Shown here in pieces: positions 44,118 through 56,580 of a DNA stretch of 64,000 nucleotides. Below the pieces are notes generated by a model. The model was not told where the DNA came from and searched no databases. It saw nothing but the letters and a program-made list of their open reading frames with translations. The stretch spans positions 24,498,701 through 24,562,700 of the forward strand of contig NC_087063.1 of the NCBI RefSeq assembly GCF_963678635.1, read 5' to 3'. Numbering within the stretch: the first letter of the stretch is position 1; the number at the start of each line of letters is the position of its first letter. Position numbers and translations under genes: made by a program. Origin of the DNA: Symsagittifera roscoffensis (lineage: Eukaryota; Xenacoelomorpha; Acoela; Convolutidae).

Positions 44118-45425
44118 TTGCTAGAGTCACAACAAATTTTCGACAAATTGCTTCAAGTGAGTTGCTAGAGCCACTAGAGTCTCAATCGGAGATGTGGGTG
44201 GCTCCGTTTTGTTGAATTTTTGATAAATTCTTTCAAATGAGTTGCTAGAGTCACTAGAGTCGCAATCGAAGAAGTGGGTGGCTCGTTTTTGTTGACTTTT
44301 TGATAAATTCCTTCAAGTGAGTGCTAGAGTCAACAGAGTCGCAATCGAAGAAGTGGGTGGCTCGTTTTTGTTGACTTTTTGATAAATTCCTTCAAGTGAG
44401 TGCTAGAGTCAACAGAGTCACAATCGGAGAAATGGGTGGCTCGGTTTTGTTAAATTTTTGATGAATTCCTTCAAGTGAGCTGCTAGAGTCACTAGAGTTG
44501 CAATGGGAAAAATGGTTGGCTCCGTTTTGTTGATTTTTTGGTAAATTCCTTCAAGTGAGCTGCTAGAGTCAATAGAGTCCTAATCAGAGAAATGGATGAG
44601 TCGGTTTTGTTAAACTTATGATGAATTCCTTCAAATGAGCTGCTAGAGTCACTAGAGTCACAATCGGAGAAACGTGCGGCTCGTTTGTGTTGAATTTTTG
44701 ACAAGTTGCTTCAAGTGAGCTGCTAGAGTCACTAGAATTACAATCGGAGAAACGTGCGGCTCGTTTATGTTGACTTTTTGACAAGTTGCTTCAAGTGAGC
44801 TGCTAGAGTCAACAGAGTCACAATCGGAGAAACGTGCGGCTCGGTTTTGTTGAATTTTTGACAAGTTGCTTCAAGTGAGCTGCTAGAGTCAATATAGACA
44901 CATTCGAAGAAGTGTGTGGCTCGGTTTTGTTGAACATTTGATAAATTCCTTCAAGTGAGCTGCTAGAGTCAACAGAGTCACAATCGGAGAAATGGGTAGC
45001 TCGGTTTTGTTAAATTTCTGATGAATTCCTTCAAGTGAGCTGCTAGAGCCAATTGAGTGTCACAATCGGGGAAATGTGTGGCACAGTTTTGTTGAGTTTT
45101 TGATAAATTGCTTCAAGCGACCTGCTAGTCTGAAAAATTATTGAGAAATTGCTTCAAGTGAGCTGCTAGAGTCAATATAGACACATTCGAAGAAGTGTGT
45201 GGCTCGGTTTTGTTGAACGTTTGATAAATTCCTTCAAGTGAGCTGCTAGAGTCAATAGAATCACAATCAGAGATATGGGTGGCTCAGTTTTGTTAAGATT
45301 TTGATGAATTGCTTCAAGTGAGCTGCTAGAGCCAATAGAGTGTCACAATCGGAGAAACGTGCGGCACGGTTTTGTTGAAATTTTGACAATTGCTTCAGTT
45401 GAGGTTCTCGAGTCACAACAGTGAT
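44118..45425. repeat. 80-bp satellite array
   Basis: About 16 units of about 80 bp, each with TGCTAGAGTCA, CACAATCGGAGAAA, GTGGCTCGGTTTTGTTGA and CTTCAAGTGAGC. Some units are truncated (near 45120-45150). An inverted partial unit (AGCTGCTCACTTGAAG, AAAATTCAACAAAACCGAAG) follows at about 45429-45475. Ser-rich minus-strand frames here are by-products of the repeat. Confidence 0.9.
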
Positions 45426-45804
45426 TCTAGCTGCTCACTTGAAGTTTTTTATCCAAAATTCAACAAAACCGAAGGACCAATTCTTTCATTGAACCCTACA
45501 GAGTAGCGCTTAAAATCTTGGTCAGTCCCTCCAAAGTCTTTGATCAAATAGAGTTTTTATAATTTAGAAAAAATAATTCTGAGCTCTTCTTAACGTCAAA
45601 AATTTGACAAAAAAAAACAAGAAATCAGAATCAAAACTGCGTCCAAAAAATTGATTTTGAAAAAATGATTCTAGGGATTGGGTAATCTTAATGTGGTTTA
45701 GCTAAGTTTATCAGGCATCTCAAAGTCGAGAGTTTTGAATGCAATAACAAACAATTTTTTTCAATTTAAATGTTGAGGTTGGAAATGTTTTCTTAAGTTT
45801 CAAC

Positions 45805-48640
45805 TTCTTATTTTCACACAGATCAATTTCATGTTTCACTTTAGTTCGGCTTGAAATTGTATCAACTCAGTTCGACTATAATTTTAAATTCAGTTCAATT
45901 TTGGGTTCCAACTCAGCTTGAGCTTACGTTTCATCTCAGCTCAAATTTATCTTTCGACTCAATTGGAATTTAAGTTTCAATTCATTTCGACCCTGTGTTT
46001 CAACTTTGAAAGTCAAATCTTTTATGTCGATTTGGATTGAAACTTGAAGTCAAAGAACGTCAAACAAGAAGTTGAATCTGTCGAAACATATAATGAAACT
46101 AGAATGAAATAGACAAACAATTTCAGCTGAAACGTACAGTCAAGCTGAATTGCATCAAACCACCGATCTGAGTTGAAGCATAAAATTGAGCCTGTTTGAA
46201 GCATAAAGTCGAACTGAAATGAAGCAAAAAGTTGAACTGAGTCTAATCACAAGACAAAAAGAGTCGAAACAAGAAGTCGAACTGATTGAAAACATACAGA
46301 AGAGCTGAATTGGAGAGGCAAACAATTGAGTCCGTTTGAAACAAAAGCTCTAATGTTTGTTTCATCTCAGTTCGACTTTATACTTCTATTCATTTTGACC
46401 TTAAGTTTAGGCTTAATTCGACTCCATGTTTGGACTCATTTCGACTTCAAATTTGACTCAGTTCAATTTTTGCTTCAACTAGATTCAGTTTTTTGCCTCT
46501 TCAGCTCAACTCGGCTGTATGTTTCAACTCAATTCGATTTCATGTTGCGACTCATTTTGACTTCGTGTTTAGACTCATTTCGACTTTAATTTTCTTTTCA
46601 GTTCAGTTTTATTTTCAAAAAGGCTGAATTTTATGCTTCATTTCAGCTCGGCTGCTTGATGCAAATCAACTCGACTATATGTTTTAACTCAAATTGACTG
46701 TTTATTTCAATTCAATTTCATTATAGCTTTCCACATATTCAATTTCTAGTTCGACAGTTTTTCGACTTTGTTTTTGACTCAAATTTATTTGATGTTTCAG
46801 CTCGCTTTCATGCTTGATTTTAGTTTGACTGTACGTTTCAGAAACTGAAATTGTCGAAACATATTGAAACTAAAATGTAGTAGACAACTAATTTCAGTTG
46901 AAACGTACAGTCAAGCTGAATTGCATCAAACCGCCGAGCTGAATTGAAGCATAAAATTGAGCCTGTTCGAAGCATGAAGTCTAACTAAATTGAAGCAAAA
47001 ATTTGAATGCAGTCTAATCACAAAGTCAAAAAGAGTCGAAACAAGAAGTCGAACTGATTGAAAACATACAGCCGAGCTGAGTTGAATAAGCAAAAAATTG
47101 AGTCATTTGAAACAAAAGCTCTACTGTATGTTTCATCTCAGTTCGACTTAATGTTTCCACTCATTTTGATTTTGTGATTAGGCATATTTAGTCTTCATGT
47201 TTGGATTCATTTCGACTTTATGTTTAACTCAGTTAAATTTTTGCTTCGAATAGATTCAACTTTCTGACTCTTCAACTCAGCTCGGCTGTATGTTTCAACT
47301 GAGTTCGACTTCATATTACGACTCATTTCGACTTCGTGTTTAGACTCAATTCCACTTTAATTTTCATTTTAGATTGGTTTTTTGATTCTAAAACGCTCTT
47401 TTCTCAGCTCAGCTGTTTGATGCAAATCAACTCGACTGTACAATTTAACTCAAACTGAAGGTTTATTCAATTCAGTTTCATTATAGGTTTCGACATTTTC
47501 AATTTCTTACTCAATAGTTTTTCTACTTTGTTTTTCGACAAAAATTGATATGATATTTTAGCTCGATTTCATGCTTCAACTCAGTTCGTCTGTACGTTTC
47601 AACTCAATTAGAATTCAAGTTTCGCGTTATTTTGACTTTGTGATTCAACTCACTTCGTTTTTATGCTTCAAATAGGCTCAATTTTAAACTTTAACACAGC
47701 TCGATTTCATGTTTTGATCATTTCTATTTTTGTGGTTTAACTCATTTTGTTATCAAGGTTACACTAATTTTGACCTCGACTCAACTCGGCTGTATGTTTG
47801 AAATCAGTTGGACTGTGTGTTTCAACTCATTTTGTTTTCTCATTAGTGAGTTTCATGCTTCAACCCATATCGGATATATATTTCAAATCATTTCGACAAA
47901 ACGTTCCAACTCTATTTGACTGTAAAATTCAGTTGAGTTATTTTATAAGTTCTGACATTTCTAATTTCGTATTTTAACACTTAATAATTCAATTTAGCTT
48001 GGCTTCTATACGTTTCAATGTTTCAATTCAGTTTCACTCATGTTTTGACTTATTTTGACTTTGTGTTTCAACAGTGTTGAGTTCATTTTTGTGCTGCCGG
48101 CAGGCTCAATTATTTGCATCAACTCAACTCGACTGTATGTTTTAACTAAGTTCAACAGTATGTTTCAACTCAGAACGACTTCATATTTTGACTTATTTCG
48201 ACTTTGTACTTGGAAAAATTTCAATTTTTTTTCATTTCAGTTCGAATTCACTCTTCAGATAGGCTCAATTTTTTGCGTCGAATAAGCACGACTGTATGTT
48301 TTAAATCAGTTCGCTTGTTTGTTTCAACTCAATTTGACTGTATAATTCTAGTCAATTTCAATATAAGATTCATTATTTTCAACTACTTTTCGACACATTA
48401 CGCTTCTTAGCACAGTTCAGTTTTGTGTTTCGACCCATGTCGACTTAATACTTGAACTCAGCTAGGTTACAAGTTTTCTTTCAGTTTGACTGTATATGTC
48501 AATTCTTTTCGACATCATGTTTTGTCTCTTTTCGACTTTGTATTTCAACTCGGTTAGTTTTTTTCTTGAAATAGACTCAAGTTTCCGCCTCTTCAGCTCA
48601 GCTCGACCGTATGTTTGAACTCAGATCACTGGATGTTTCG
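45805..48640. repeat. Degenerate 23-bp satellite, left block
   Basis: Units approximate TGTTTCAACTCAGTTCGACT plus three bases, highly diverged. Segments at about 46020-46340 and 46850-47130 are inverted relative to the rest and are copies of each other (both contain AAACGTACAGTCAAGCTGAA), giving a higher-order repeat of about 790 bp. Confidence 0.8.
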
Positions 48641-48648
48641 ACACAATT

Positions 48649-49227
48649 GCCCTGCTCCTCCACAAAATCAAGTCCCTCCAGGAAGATCACCAACTACGCA
48701 AGCTAGTTGCCCAGCATTCACGGCCCCGCCTGAGGTCGAGAGGACATACCCAGTTTCGTCCAGACTGGAGATACCAAGGCGAAGCGCTCCTCAGACGGGT
48801 TCCCGAGAATACCTGCACCAAAACCTACCTCAAGACACTGATTGACACCAGACATCAAGAATCGTATGCCGCAAATGTGAACGACAATCAATTTCATGAC
48901 CGCGCTACGGGAGGAGAGACGCTCCTACATTCCGTCAACAGATCGATAGAGGAGGAAGTCACCCTGTTCCAACTCCGTGTAAACAGAGCCCCTCAACTTC
49001 AAGACACCCTATTCCGTTACGGACGAGAGGAGACGGACACATGCCCCTACTGCCACAACGCCCCAGAGACGGCGGAGCACTTTATGTCCTTCTGCTTGCA
49101 TTGGCAGGCCGAAAGAAACGACTGCCTGGTGGAATATGCAACAACTCGCGCCCTCCAGGACTCCCCGAGCAAGTTTCTGACTTTCATACGTCGCACAGGG
49201 CGACTACGTCGCGCCCTGGATCAGTGA
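48649..49227 (+). pseudogene. LINE ORF2 C-terminal part
   Basis: Open to TGA 49225-49227 without an own start (5' truncated). LLLHKIKSLQEDHQLRKL at the beginning, LHSVNRSIEEEVTLFQLRVN in the middle, then a zinc-finger-like CPYCHNAPETAEHFMSFC followed by HWQAERNDCL. A C-x2-C ... H-x4-C block with ET.H.L..C is typical after the RT and RNase H regions of jockey/R1/CR1-like elements; the exact clade is not resolved. The codon use and GC content are unlike the surroundings, marking it as inserted. Confidence 0.8.
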
Positions 49228-49253
49228 CGCAGGTCCACACAACCAACTAACCA
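48649..49253 (+). mobile_element. 5'-truncated non-LTR retrotransposon (LINE) fragment
   Basis: A GC-rich island of 605 bp inside the AT-rich satellite, bounded by an 8-bp duplication ACACAATT (48641-48648 and 49254-49261). It carries the C-terminus of an ORF2-type protein and a short 3' tail without a poly-A run. 5' truncation and TSD fit target-primed reverse transcription. Confidence 0.8.
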
Positions 49254-49261
49254 ACACAATT

Positions 49262-50545
49262 TAGTTCTGTGCTTCAACCCAAATCATTTTTTTTAATGCA
49301 GTTCGACATTTTGCTGCACCTCATTTCTACTTTAAGCTACAGCTCAGCTCGAGTGTATGTTGCCACTCAGTTTGACTCTACTTTTCAACTCAATTCAACA
49401 AAATTTTCAGTCATTTCGACGCCGTTAACTCAATTTGAGTCCAAAGACAAAATCGAAAAACAACGAGCATGAAGTTGGAAATTTCAAAACATATAGGGAA
49501 GCCGAAATGAAATCAGTAATCATTTTGACAATTGAGCTGAAACGTACCTTTGATGAGTTGAGTTGAAGCATAAAGCCAAACTGAAATGAAGCAAAATGTT
49601 GAAATGAGTCTAACCACAAAGTCACATTTAAACTTAATAATTCAACTCAGCTGGGTATCAAGTTTAAGTTTTAGTTTCAATTCAATTTTACTCATGTTTT
49701 GACTTATTTTGACTTTGTGTTTCAGTTCAGTTCATTTTTTTGCTTCGAGTAGGTTCAATTTTTTGCTTCAAAACAACTCGACTGTATATTTCAATTAAGT
49801 TCAACAGTATAATTCAACTCAGTTCGGCTTCATGTTTAGACTCATTTTTACTCAGTGATTAGACTCATTTCGATTTTATTTTTCATTTCAGGTTGATTTT
49901 TTGCTTCGATTAGGCTCAATTTAATGCTTCAATCCAGCTAAGTTTTATGTTTCAAATCAAATCGACAGTACATTTCAATGTAATTTGACTGTATATTTCA
50001 AGCAGTTTCATTGTACGTTTCAATGTTTTCAACTTCTTGTTCGGCACATGTCGACTTTGTGATTCAACCCAAATCGACCTAATACTTCAACTCAGCTCGG
50101 TTTCATGTTTTCGCTCAGTTTGACAGTTCGCTTCGACATCATGTTTTGACTAATTTTGACTTTGAATTTCAACTCATTTAGATTTTTAGAATCAAATTTC
50201 TGCCTTTTCAACTCAGCTCGGTTGTGTGTTTCAACTCAGTTCGACTGTGCGTTTCAGCTCAATTCGACTGTATGCTTCTCTTTAGTTTCATTATATGTTT
50301 AGGTTCATTTCAATTTTTTGTAACGAATTTCTTCGAATTTGTGTTCTGATTCCATTCTTTTTTGTGTTTCGACTCATTTCGACTTTATGCTTCAACTAAG
50401 CTCGGCTGTATGTTTCAACTCAGTTCAGATTCAGGTTTCGATCCAATCCGACTTTGTGTTCCGTCGACTCATGTCAACTTTGTGTTTTGACTCAGTTTGA
50501 CCCTATGTTTTGTCTCAGTTCAAACTATGACATCTGGTACGACCA
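49262..50545. repeat. Degenerate 23-bp satellite, right block
   Basis: Continuation after the LINE insertion, with another inverted segment at about 49440-49620. Ends near CAGTTCAAACTATGACATC. Confidence 0.75.
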
Positions 50546-51119
50546 CTTCGGTCAAAACATAAGCTCGTGACCTCGAACTGAATACTTAGAGTGAGGGTTT
50601 TAGCTTTTGAGAGAGTTCAGTTTAATTTGAAAAAAGGATCTTAGCTGTCTTCGATTACACTTCAACGAAGAAACTTCGTCAGTATATCAGATTACGTTTA
50701 TCGAGCTCAGGCGACGAGTATGCTCGCTACTATTTCACCGAGTTCCACCGGGGCAAACAACCACTGGAACATGCAAACTGCTCCTATTGCTCATCCTAAT
50801 CTGGCGTTTTCAGCTCGAAACAAACGCTTCACGCAAGGGTAGTTGGAAATTTTGGACTCGAAGATTGTCATCGATATCTAAGGATTTAATTGAAGCAAAA
50901 GTTGTAATTAAGTTAGCAATTGCGATCTGTTTAACAGCCATTGCCTCACTTGCTCAATTTTTTAGTTTTTTTCAAGCTTTTTAAGACACACTGATTGAAT
51001 TTTCCTTTTTAAAAAGGGGGGTTGTCTACTTTTTTAGGCCATTATCGTAAAATGGAAAAATGTATAAGTGTTAACAAGTATCCTTGCACTTCGTGAATAG
51101 TGATGGTGATTACGACTAT
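50546..51119. other. No gene assigned
   Basis: Non-repetitive, moderately GC-balanced sequence between the satellite and element B. Small frames are present but none looks conserved or protein-like. Confidence 0.35.
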
Positions 51120-51527
51120 TGGAACCTGATCTAAACTACATTTTATGATTGGATAAATTAGATATTTTACCAATGTAAAGTATTTAATATTAACCAATCA
51201 TGATCCATCTGACTAACAATCCACTTATTTGTAAGTGCTGAAATTACTTGTAATTTCAGCACCAGAGAGATTTGAATTTAACTTAGAAATTAGTTGACTC
51301 TCCAAAAAGACTTCAGCAGCCGCAATAAACCAGTGTACCCTAGATCTATTGAGCCTAGCAGAGACTAGTTAAACAACCTGAGACTAGATAGTATAAGAGT
51401 AAGATTAGGATTGGTATTAGACTAAGAAGTTGCACGAATCTATCCGGCCGAAAATAAGATAGCGTGACGAGCAGACGGTGTACCCTATCCGAAATTACTC
51501 TATGAGTTACACTTCGGTCCTAACTCA
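51120..51527 (+). repeat. Element B 5' LTR, 408 bp
   Basis: TGGAACCTGATC to CCTAACTCA, two bases shorter than the LTRs of A. Contains the 28-bp palindrome at 51235-51262. The first 28 bases resemble the 3' LTR of A more than its 5' LTR. Confidence 0.93.
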
Positions 51528-51529
51528 TC

Positions 51530-51547
51530 TGGTGCGACCATAAGTCT
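51530..51547 (+). promoter_or_regulatory. Primer binding site, element B
   Basis: TGGTGCGACCATAAGTCT, identical to element A, two bases after the LTR. Confidence 0.75.
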
Positions 51548-51614
51548 CGAACAAGACCTTAATAGCTTAGAATTAACCAAAAATAGATTAGAATTTAGAC
51601 AAAACATTTTTAAA

Positions 51615-51848
51615 ATGTTACACGACGATAATTTAATCGAAATGTCTCTACGACTCAATAGATCAAAGCCAATATTCCGAACGATAAGAGAACTACCCGG
51701 AATTGCAAGAAGACCTCGAACCAGAGACGACATACGACAAAGTAGAAACTTACCATATAGTTATATGATAGTTCGGCAAAAGCCAACACAAACTTTTGTA
51801 TTTAGAATACTACTAGCAATGAATTTAGATTTTCATTTGCAAACATAA
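51615..51848 (+). CDS. 77-codon leader ORF, element B
   Basis: Same start, stop and length as 22596-22829. Middle RRPRTRDDIRQSR is unchanged. Changes relative to A: Tyr/His, Glu/Lys, Thr/Arg, Val/Ala, Val/Asp. Followed by the conserved noncoding leader to 52775, with tandem stem-loop words at 52176-52200 and 52236-52260. Confidence 0.45.
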   Translation: MLHDDNLIEMSLRLNRSKPIFRTIRELPGIARRPRTRDDIRQSRNLPYSYMIVRQKPTQTFVFRILLAMNLDFHLQT

Positions 51849-52775
51849 AATCTTGAAGACAATCTTCAAAATCATTTCAGGCGCTAAACAAAATTATTAA
51901 TAAACAATAACGATTGATAAAAAGATCTCAGATCGTTTTCCTAAAATTCTGCAGTAATATAAAAAACATGTTTGAAAAATATTTATTGAAAAATCAAAAT
52001 AAAAATTAGTAGCATGACAATAAATGGTTAGTAATCATAAATCATCCTGTTTTTCCAGCTTCATCACCTAAACATAACAGCATTCATGAGCTCACTAATA
52101 TCATAAAAACACTAAATCTTTTCTCTACACAAATTTAAATCATTTTAAACTTAAATTCACTTAAATTTAAAACCAGATCATCAAGGCTCATCCTTGGATC
52201 TTAAATAATTTTCTATTTATTTAAATTTAAAACTTGATCATCAAGGCCTATCCTTGGATCAAAAAGAACAATTTTGTTCTCCCCCACCCACTTAGCTAGT
52301 GTCTAACGACCTCAAACGTCGATTCACTATCCAACCCTTTCTAAAAACCCAGGACTAACAGAAATTTTTGAACAAAACTAATCATTCAAATTAGGATAAA
52401 CAGTGAAGAACTTCGGTTATTCATCCTTCACTTGATCCCCCTCTTACCAGACCCAGGATAAATCTTAGACTTAGTAAGTTTAAAATAGTATCTAACGAAC
52501 TACTCGCGTTCTAATTATACCTGAACCTTGTGGATCGATTTACTATTCTCCAACCCTGAACACAATCACTACCCTTAAGTAAGATTAAGTAAGTTAACAC
52601 CTTAGCTTATACTAGCCACGAGAAAGTATAAAATCATTCTTCGGAATCGATATACTTTTCTCCCCAACCCTGAACAAATAGACCCAGGTTAGGCTAACCA
52701 AAAAATCGTAAGGACTAACAGTCTAAGAAAATAGAAATCATTTAACAACCTTTTGCATCCGTCATCCTAAACCTT
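51849..52775 (+). other. Structured 5' leader, element B
   Basis: Noncoding counterpart of 22830-23744. The two GATCATCAAGG stem-loop words and GTAAGT words are kept, while the rest has small indels. Confidence 0.5.
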
Positions 52776-53243
52776 ATGTCATTTAAAAACCTAGGAAATA
52801 ATCAAACAATCGTTTTACACAATTGTGAAATAGATAACAAAAAATACGATCTTGTAATCACACCTCATACACAAACAGTTGGATATATCAGAACAAAACG
52901 ACAAACATTAAAAAGAAAAATAATAACCAAACAAAGACAAATAACACGAAAAAGATTTTCCAAAAACCGAAACGCATTTTCAGAATCAGAAACCAGCAGT
53001 TTAGACGAACTTTATAAATTAAAAGAATCTATAGATAAAAATTGCCCCATTCACGATCAATTATATTTTTCCGACTCAGAAACAACTTCAAATTCATCAA
53101 AAAGAGGAAAAAGAAGAATAAAAAAGCAATATAAACACAAACCAGTACACTTATACAATTGGAATCAACCAATTAGACACATTGATAATTACATATTAAC
53201 AGTCATCAAACGAAAAAATGAGCTCAACACACACCCCAGGTGA
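52776..53243 (+). CDS. Basic 155-residue protein overlapping gag
   Basis: Intact ORF, ATG 52776 (MSFKNLGNNQTIVLHNCEI), TGA 53241. It overlaps the gag ATG (53218) by 26 bases in another frame. N-terminal 65 residues are strongly basic (KRQTLKRKIITKQRQITRKR), then acidic/Ser (SESETSSLDELYK, FSDSETTSNSS), then KRGKRRIKKQYKHK, which looks like a nuclear localisation or RNA-binding patch. No signal peptide or membrane segment. The position before gag is unusual for a gypsy element. Function unknown; a regulatory or RNA-binding accessory protein is a guess from charge only. The copy in element A is broken. Confidence 0.7.
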   Translation: MSFKNLGNNQTIVLHNCEIDNKKYDLVITPHTQTVGYIRTKRQTLKRKIITKQRQITRKRFSKNRNAFSESETSSLDELYKLKESIDKNCPIHDQLYFSDSETTSNSSKRGKRRIKKQYKHKPVHLYNWNQPIRHIDNYILTVIKRKNELNTHPR

Positions 53244-56200
53244 AGAAAGTCCAGATGATGATGATATCTTCCCCTTTATCGTAGATGCAACCACTGATAG
53301 AGGACAGCATATATTTTGTAAAAATTTACTCTTAAATTTGTTTGAACCCGAAATCAGTCCATGTAAAACAGAGTTCCCAGATGTAAAAATCAAAAGACAA
53401 ATTATCGATCACTATTTGAAAGATATATGCAACTTAACACAACAATACGGAATCTACTCCATAGAATTCAGCTCACCAAACCAGAATCACAGCAAATATG
53501 TAATTCAAACAGACGACCTTGATTTAGAATTTTCAAAAGTATTCTCAGAATATATAAAAAGCATACAATATCATAACTCACAAAGAGCAAACTCCATATT
53601 CACCAATGAAGTTTTTGCAATAATATATAGTTATATCTCGATATTAGAAAACGAAATCCCAATCCCAAATGTCTCACCGACAGAAACATCTAAACACATA
53701 AGAGTACGACATGAAATCACACTACTCTCTAGTTTTCTAAATATAATTAAAGAAAATTTCACGAAAGATGAAGTTTCACAACATACAAAACAAGACTTAC
53801 AAAAAATTTTGGCATGGTTCATAATAGATTATTTTACACATAATATTGATTTAATTTCACAAGCAAGAAAAAATTTTAGACCCCAAAACTCAAACGATGA
53901 TACTGCCATCACAGAACAATCAGACTATGTTTGGGACCCCGAATGGTCTCATCCCGCATTCATAAACTTCCCACAATCAATCTCAAGTCAAGCAATAACT
54001 ACGATATCTTATGTAAGAGATTATGTAAGAGTAATACCATTAACCATTGATGCAACACCATTAAACTATAATACATTTTTACCTGATATGCAAAATAATA
54101 GTTTAAACTCCACAGTCATACACAATGAAAACCTCAATGGAACTAGAAATCTCACTCAACAAGATATCCAGACACCATCACACTTCATAAATGAAGAAAT
54201 CGTACCCACAACAACTACACAACAAAGCATTTCACCGATACGTCCAAATTTAACAACACCAAGAAATACAAACCCTTCACAAACACAGGTAACCTTACAA
54301 TCAACCGTTAAACCTTCGATTGCCCCAAAATATTCACACATGGATTATCAAACATACAGACCCACGACAATACCGTCAAAAACACGTAAAACGTTCACTA
54401 GAAACAATTTTGCAGAACATAATTATAATTACACACATCCATCAAAAACAAATTATCCCCCACGAAAAAATTTTAATAATTATACAAGATCTCGAAACTG
54501 GGATAACCCAATGGCACAAACTAATTCAGTAAATTTTCAAACAAATTTACATCCTTCACAGGATCGTAGTGAAAACTATCCATTTTTTCAACAAAATAAA
54601 AATAAAAAACAAACATCTTATCAAATGGATTACTTATCCTCAGATGATGATTTTTTACAACCAGATATATTTGCGCCATATAATCATAAATATCGTGGAC
54701 AAGGAGTACAGAAACCACATACAAATCATAGAATTTTTTCTCCACAACCGATAGATACACAAAATCAACAACCAATTCAGCAACAAAACCCAATTAATAC
54801 ACAATATTTTCAACCAATTTAGCAACAAAACCCAATGATCACACACTCGTATCAACCGACACAAATGCAAAATGAAATACCACTCCCATATTATCTTCAA
54901 CAACACGAAATAACAAGAAATCAACTTTCAAATTTTTCTCAAATGCCAAATGCAGCAGAATCATTACAAATGACAATGAATCCATACCTTATGGGTGGAT
55001 CATCAATAACATCAAATAAATCTTTAATGGTATTCACAGGAACAGACCCTGAATATTCTGTAGAAGACTATTTAAATGCAGTAACAGCAAATTTGATTTT
55101 AAATATAGGACCTGAACCAATTAATACGCCACTACATCAAAACTGGATACATCGACAGACAGCGTTAATACAAACAACTTTAGACGGCGCAGCCCAAAAA
55201 TGGTTTTCAGTATTGCCTCTAGAAATAAAATCAAATTGGAAAAGGTTTACACAAGAATTTTCAAAAATGTTTGACTCCGAAAGAAACAAACAACAACAAA
55301 GAGTTTTATGTAATGAAATTCGCAGATTACCAAATGAAACCATCAAGCAATTAGCAGTACGCATCGAAACACTAGTTCGAAAAGCATATTCATTAAATAC
55401 ACATGACTATAAAAACACAAAGATGACAGAAATCCTAATGATGACCTTAACACCGCAATTAAGAAAAATAGCAATAAAAAAGAGAGCATCCCATCCTTCT
55501 TCAATTCGAGAACCCGATTTAGATTTTCGAAAACTAGTAGACAAACTAGAACAAGCAGAAATCACAATGAAACTCGAAGAAACAGAAAATCTGAAATTAC
55601 AATATGTTAATCGAATCGAAACAAATACCACAAGTATCAACAATATACAGGAATCAGATACAGACCTCGTTGAAAAAATCACTGAAATACTCAATATTTA
55701 CGAAAAACACCCAAACTTTAAAGGCAAACCATCTTTCAAAAAAGGTGTAATTATTGCCGACGATATGGACATAGTATTTCTGAATGTAGACAAAAACAGC
55801 AAGACAATCAAAATAAACCTCAAAAATATAAAGAACCAAATAAATCATTATATCAATACATGAAAAAAGATCAAAATCTACCAAACAAAACTGTGTACAG
55901 CAACAACAGTTCAGGAAAACCACTCCCGAACAATACAAATTATACAAGAAATCAATCACCACATAACTCAAGTTATAGAGGAAGATCGCCAGAACGAAGA
56001 AATACACAAAACTCGTCACAAAATCACTACAATAGACCAAATAGTAGAAATAACTACTCCAGATCTAATTCAAACACAACACAATTTGTTTCTAGATCTA
56101 ATTCCCAATCAAGAAATAGATACTATCCAAACAATCAGTCACGAAACTCATCATATAATAGAAATAGAAACTATTCCAATAATCGAAATAGAAGCTATTC

Positions 56201-56580
56201 CAACAACCGAAACCAGAATTACCCGAACAATCAATCAAGGAATAACTCATATAATAGATCACACTATAACAGACCAAACAATAATTATCAAAACAGATCA
56301 CGAAATAATTCACAAAATCGACATTCAAGCTATAATAATCGTTATAGAAATTATTCCCAATCACCACACAGGAATAATAACCATTATAATAATTCTAATA
56401 ATCGCCATAGAAGTAGTACACCTAAACATCAAAGAAATATAAATCAAGTACAATCAAATCCAGAAACAACATCAGACCCTCCAGGTATTGATGACACAGT
56501 AAATGATACGTTACAACTCAATCAAATAAACTGTGGATCATCAGACTCAGAAAGTGAAACAGAAAACACTATCTCCATCA
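53218..56580 (+). pseudogene. gag: Gag region, element B
   Basis: ATG 53218 (MSSTHTPGEESPDDDD). Intact to 54819, where TAG (54820-54822) replaces a Gln codon; the same frame then runs on to about 55745. There one base is lost in an A-run, just before the zinc knuckle, which is therefore read in the third frame (CX2CX4HX4C intact in A). The N-terminal domain has DRGQHIFCKNLLLNLFEPE and YVWDPEWSHPAFINFP; the capsid core has GAAQKWFSVLPLEIKSNWKR; the tail is Asn/Arg/Ser/Tyr-rich. Because A and B are broken at different places, the ancestral gag was evidently open throughout. Confidence 0.88.

Noticed and set aside
43915-44124. Plus-strand 69-codon frame before the 80-bp satellite
   Set aside because: Runs into satellite sequence, no homologue, no splice or promoter signal.
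44492-44864. Ser/Asp-rich minus-strand frames starting MSKIQ
   Set aside because: Produced by the 80-bp satellite, whose period is not a multiple of three; frames break at each indel.
44118-50545. CRISPR-like repeat arrays
   Set aside because: Repeats are directly adjacent without unique spacers, are degenerate, and lie in animal DNA.
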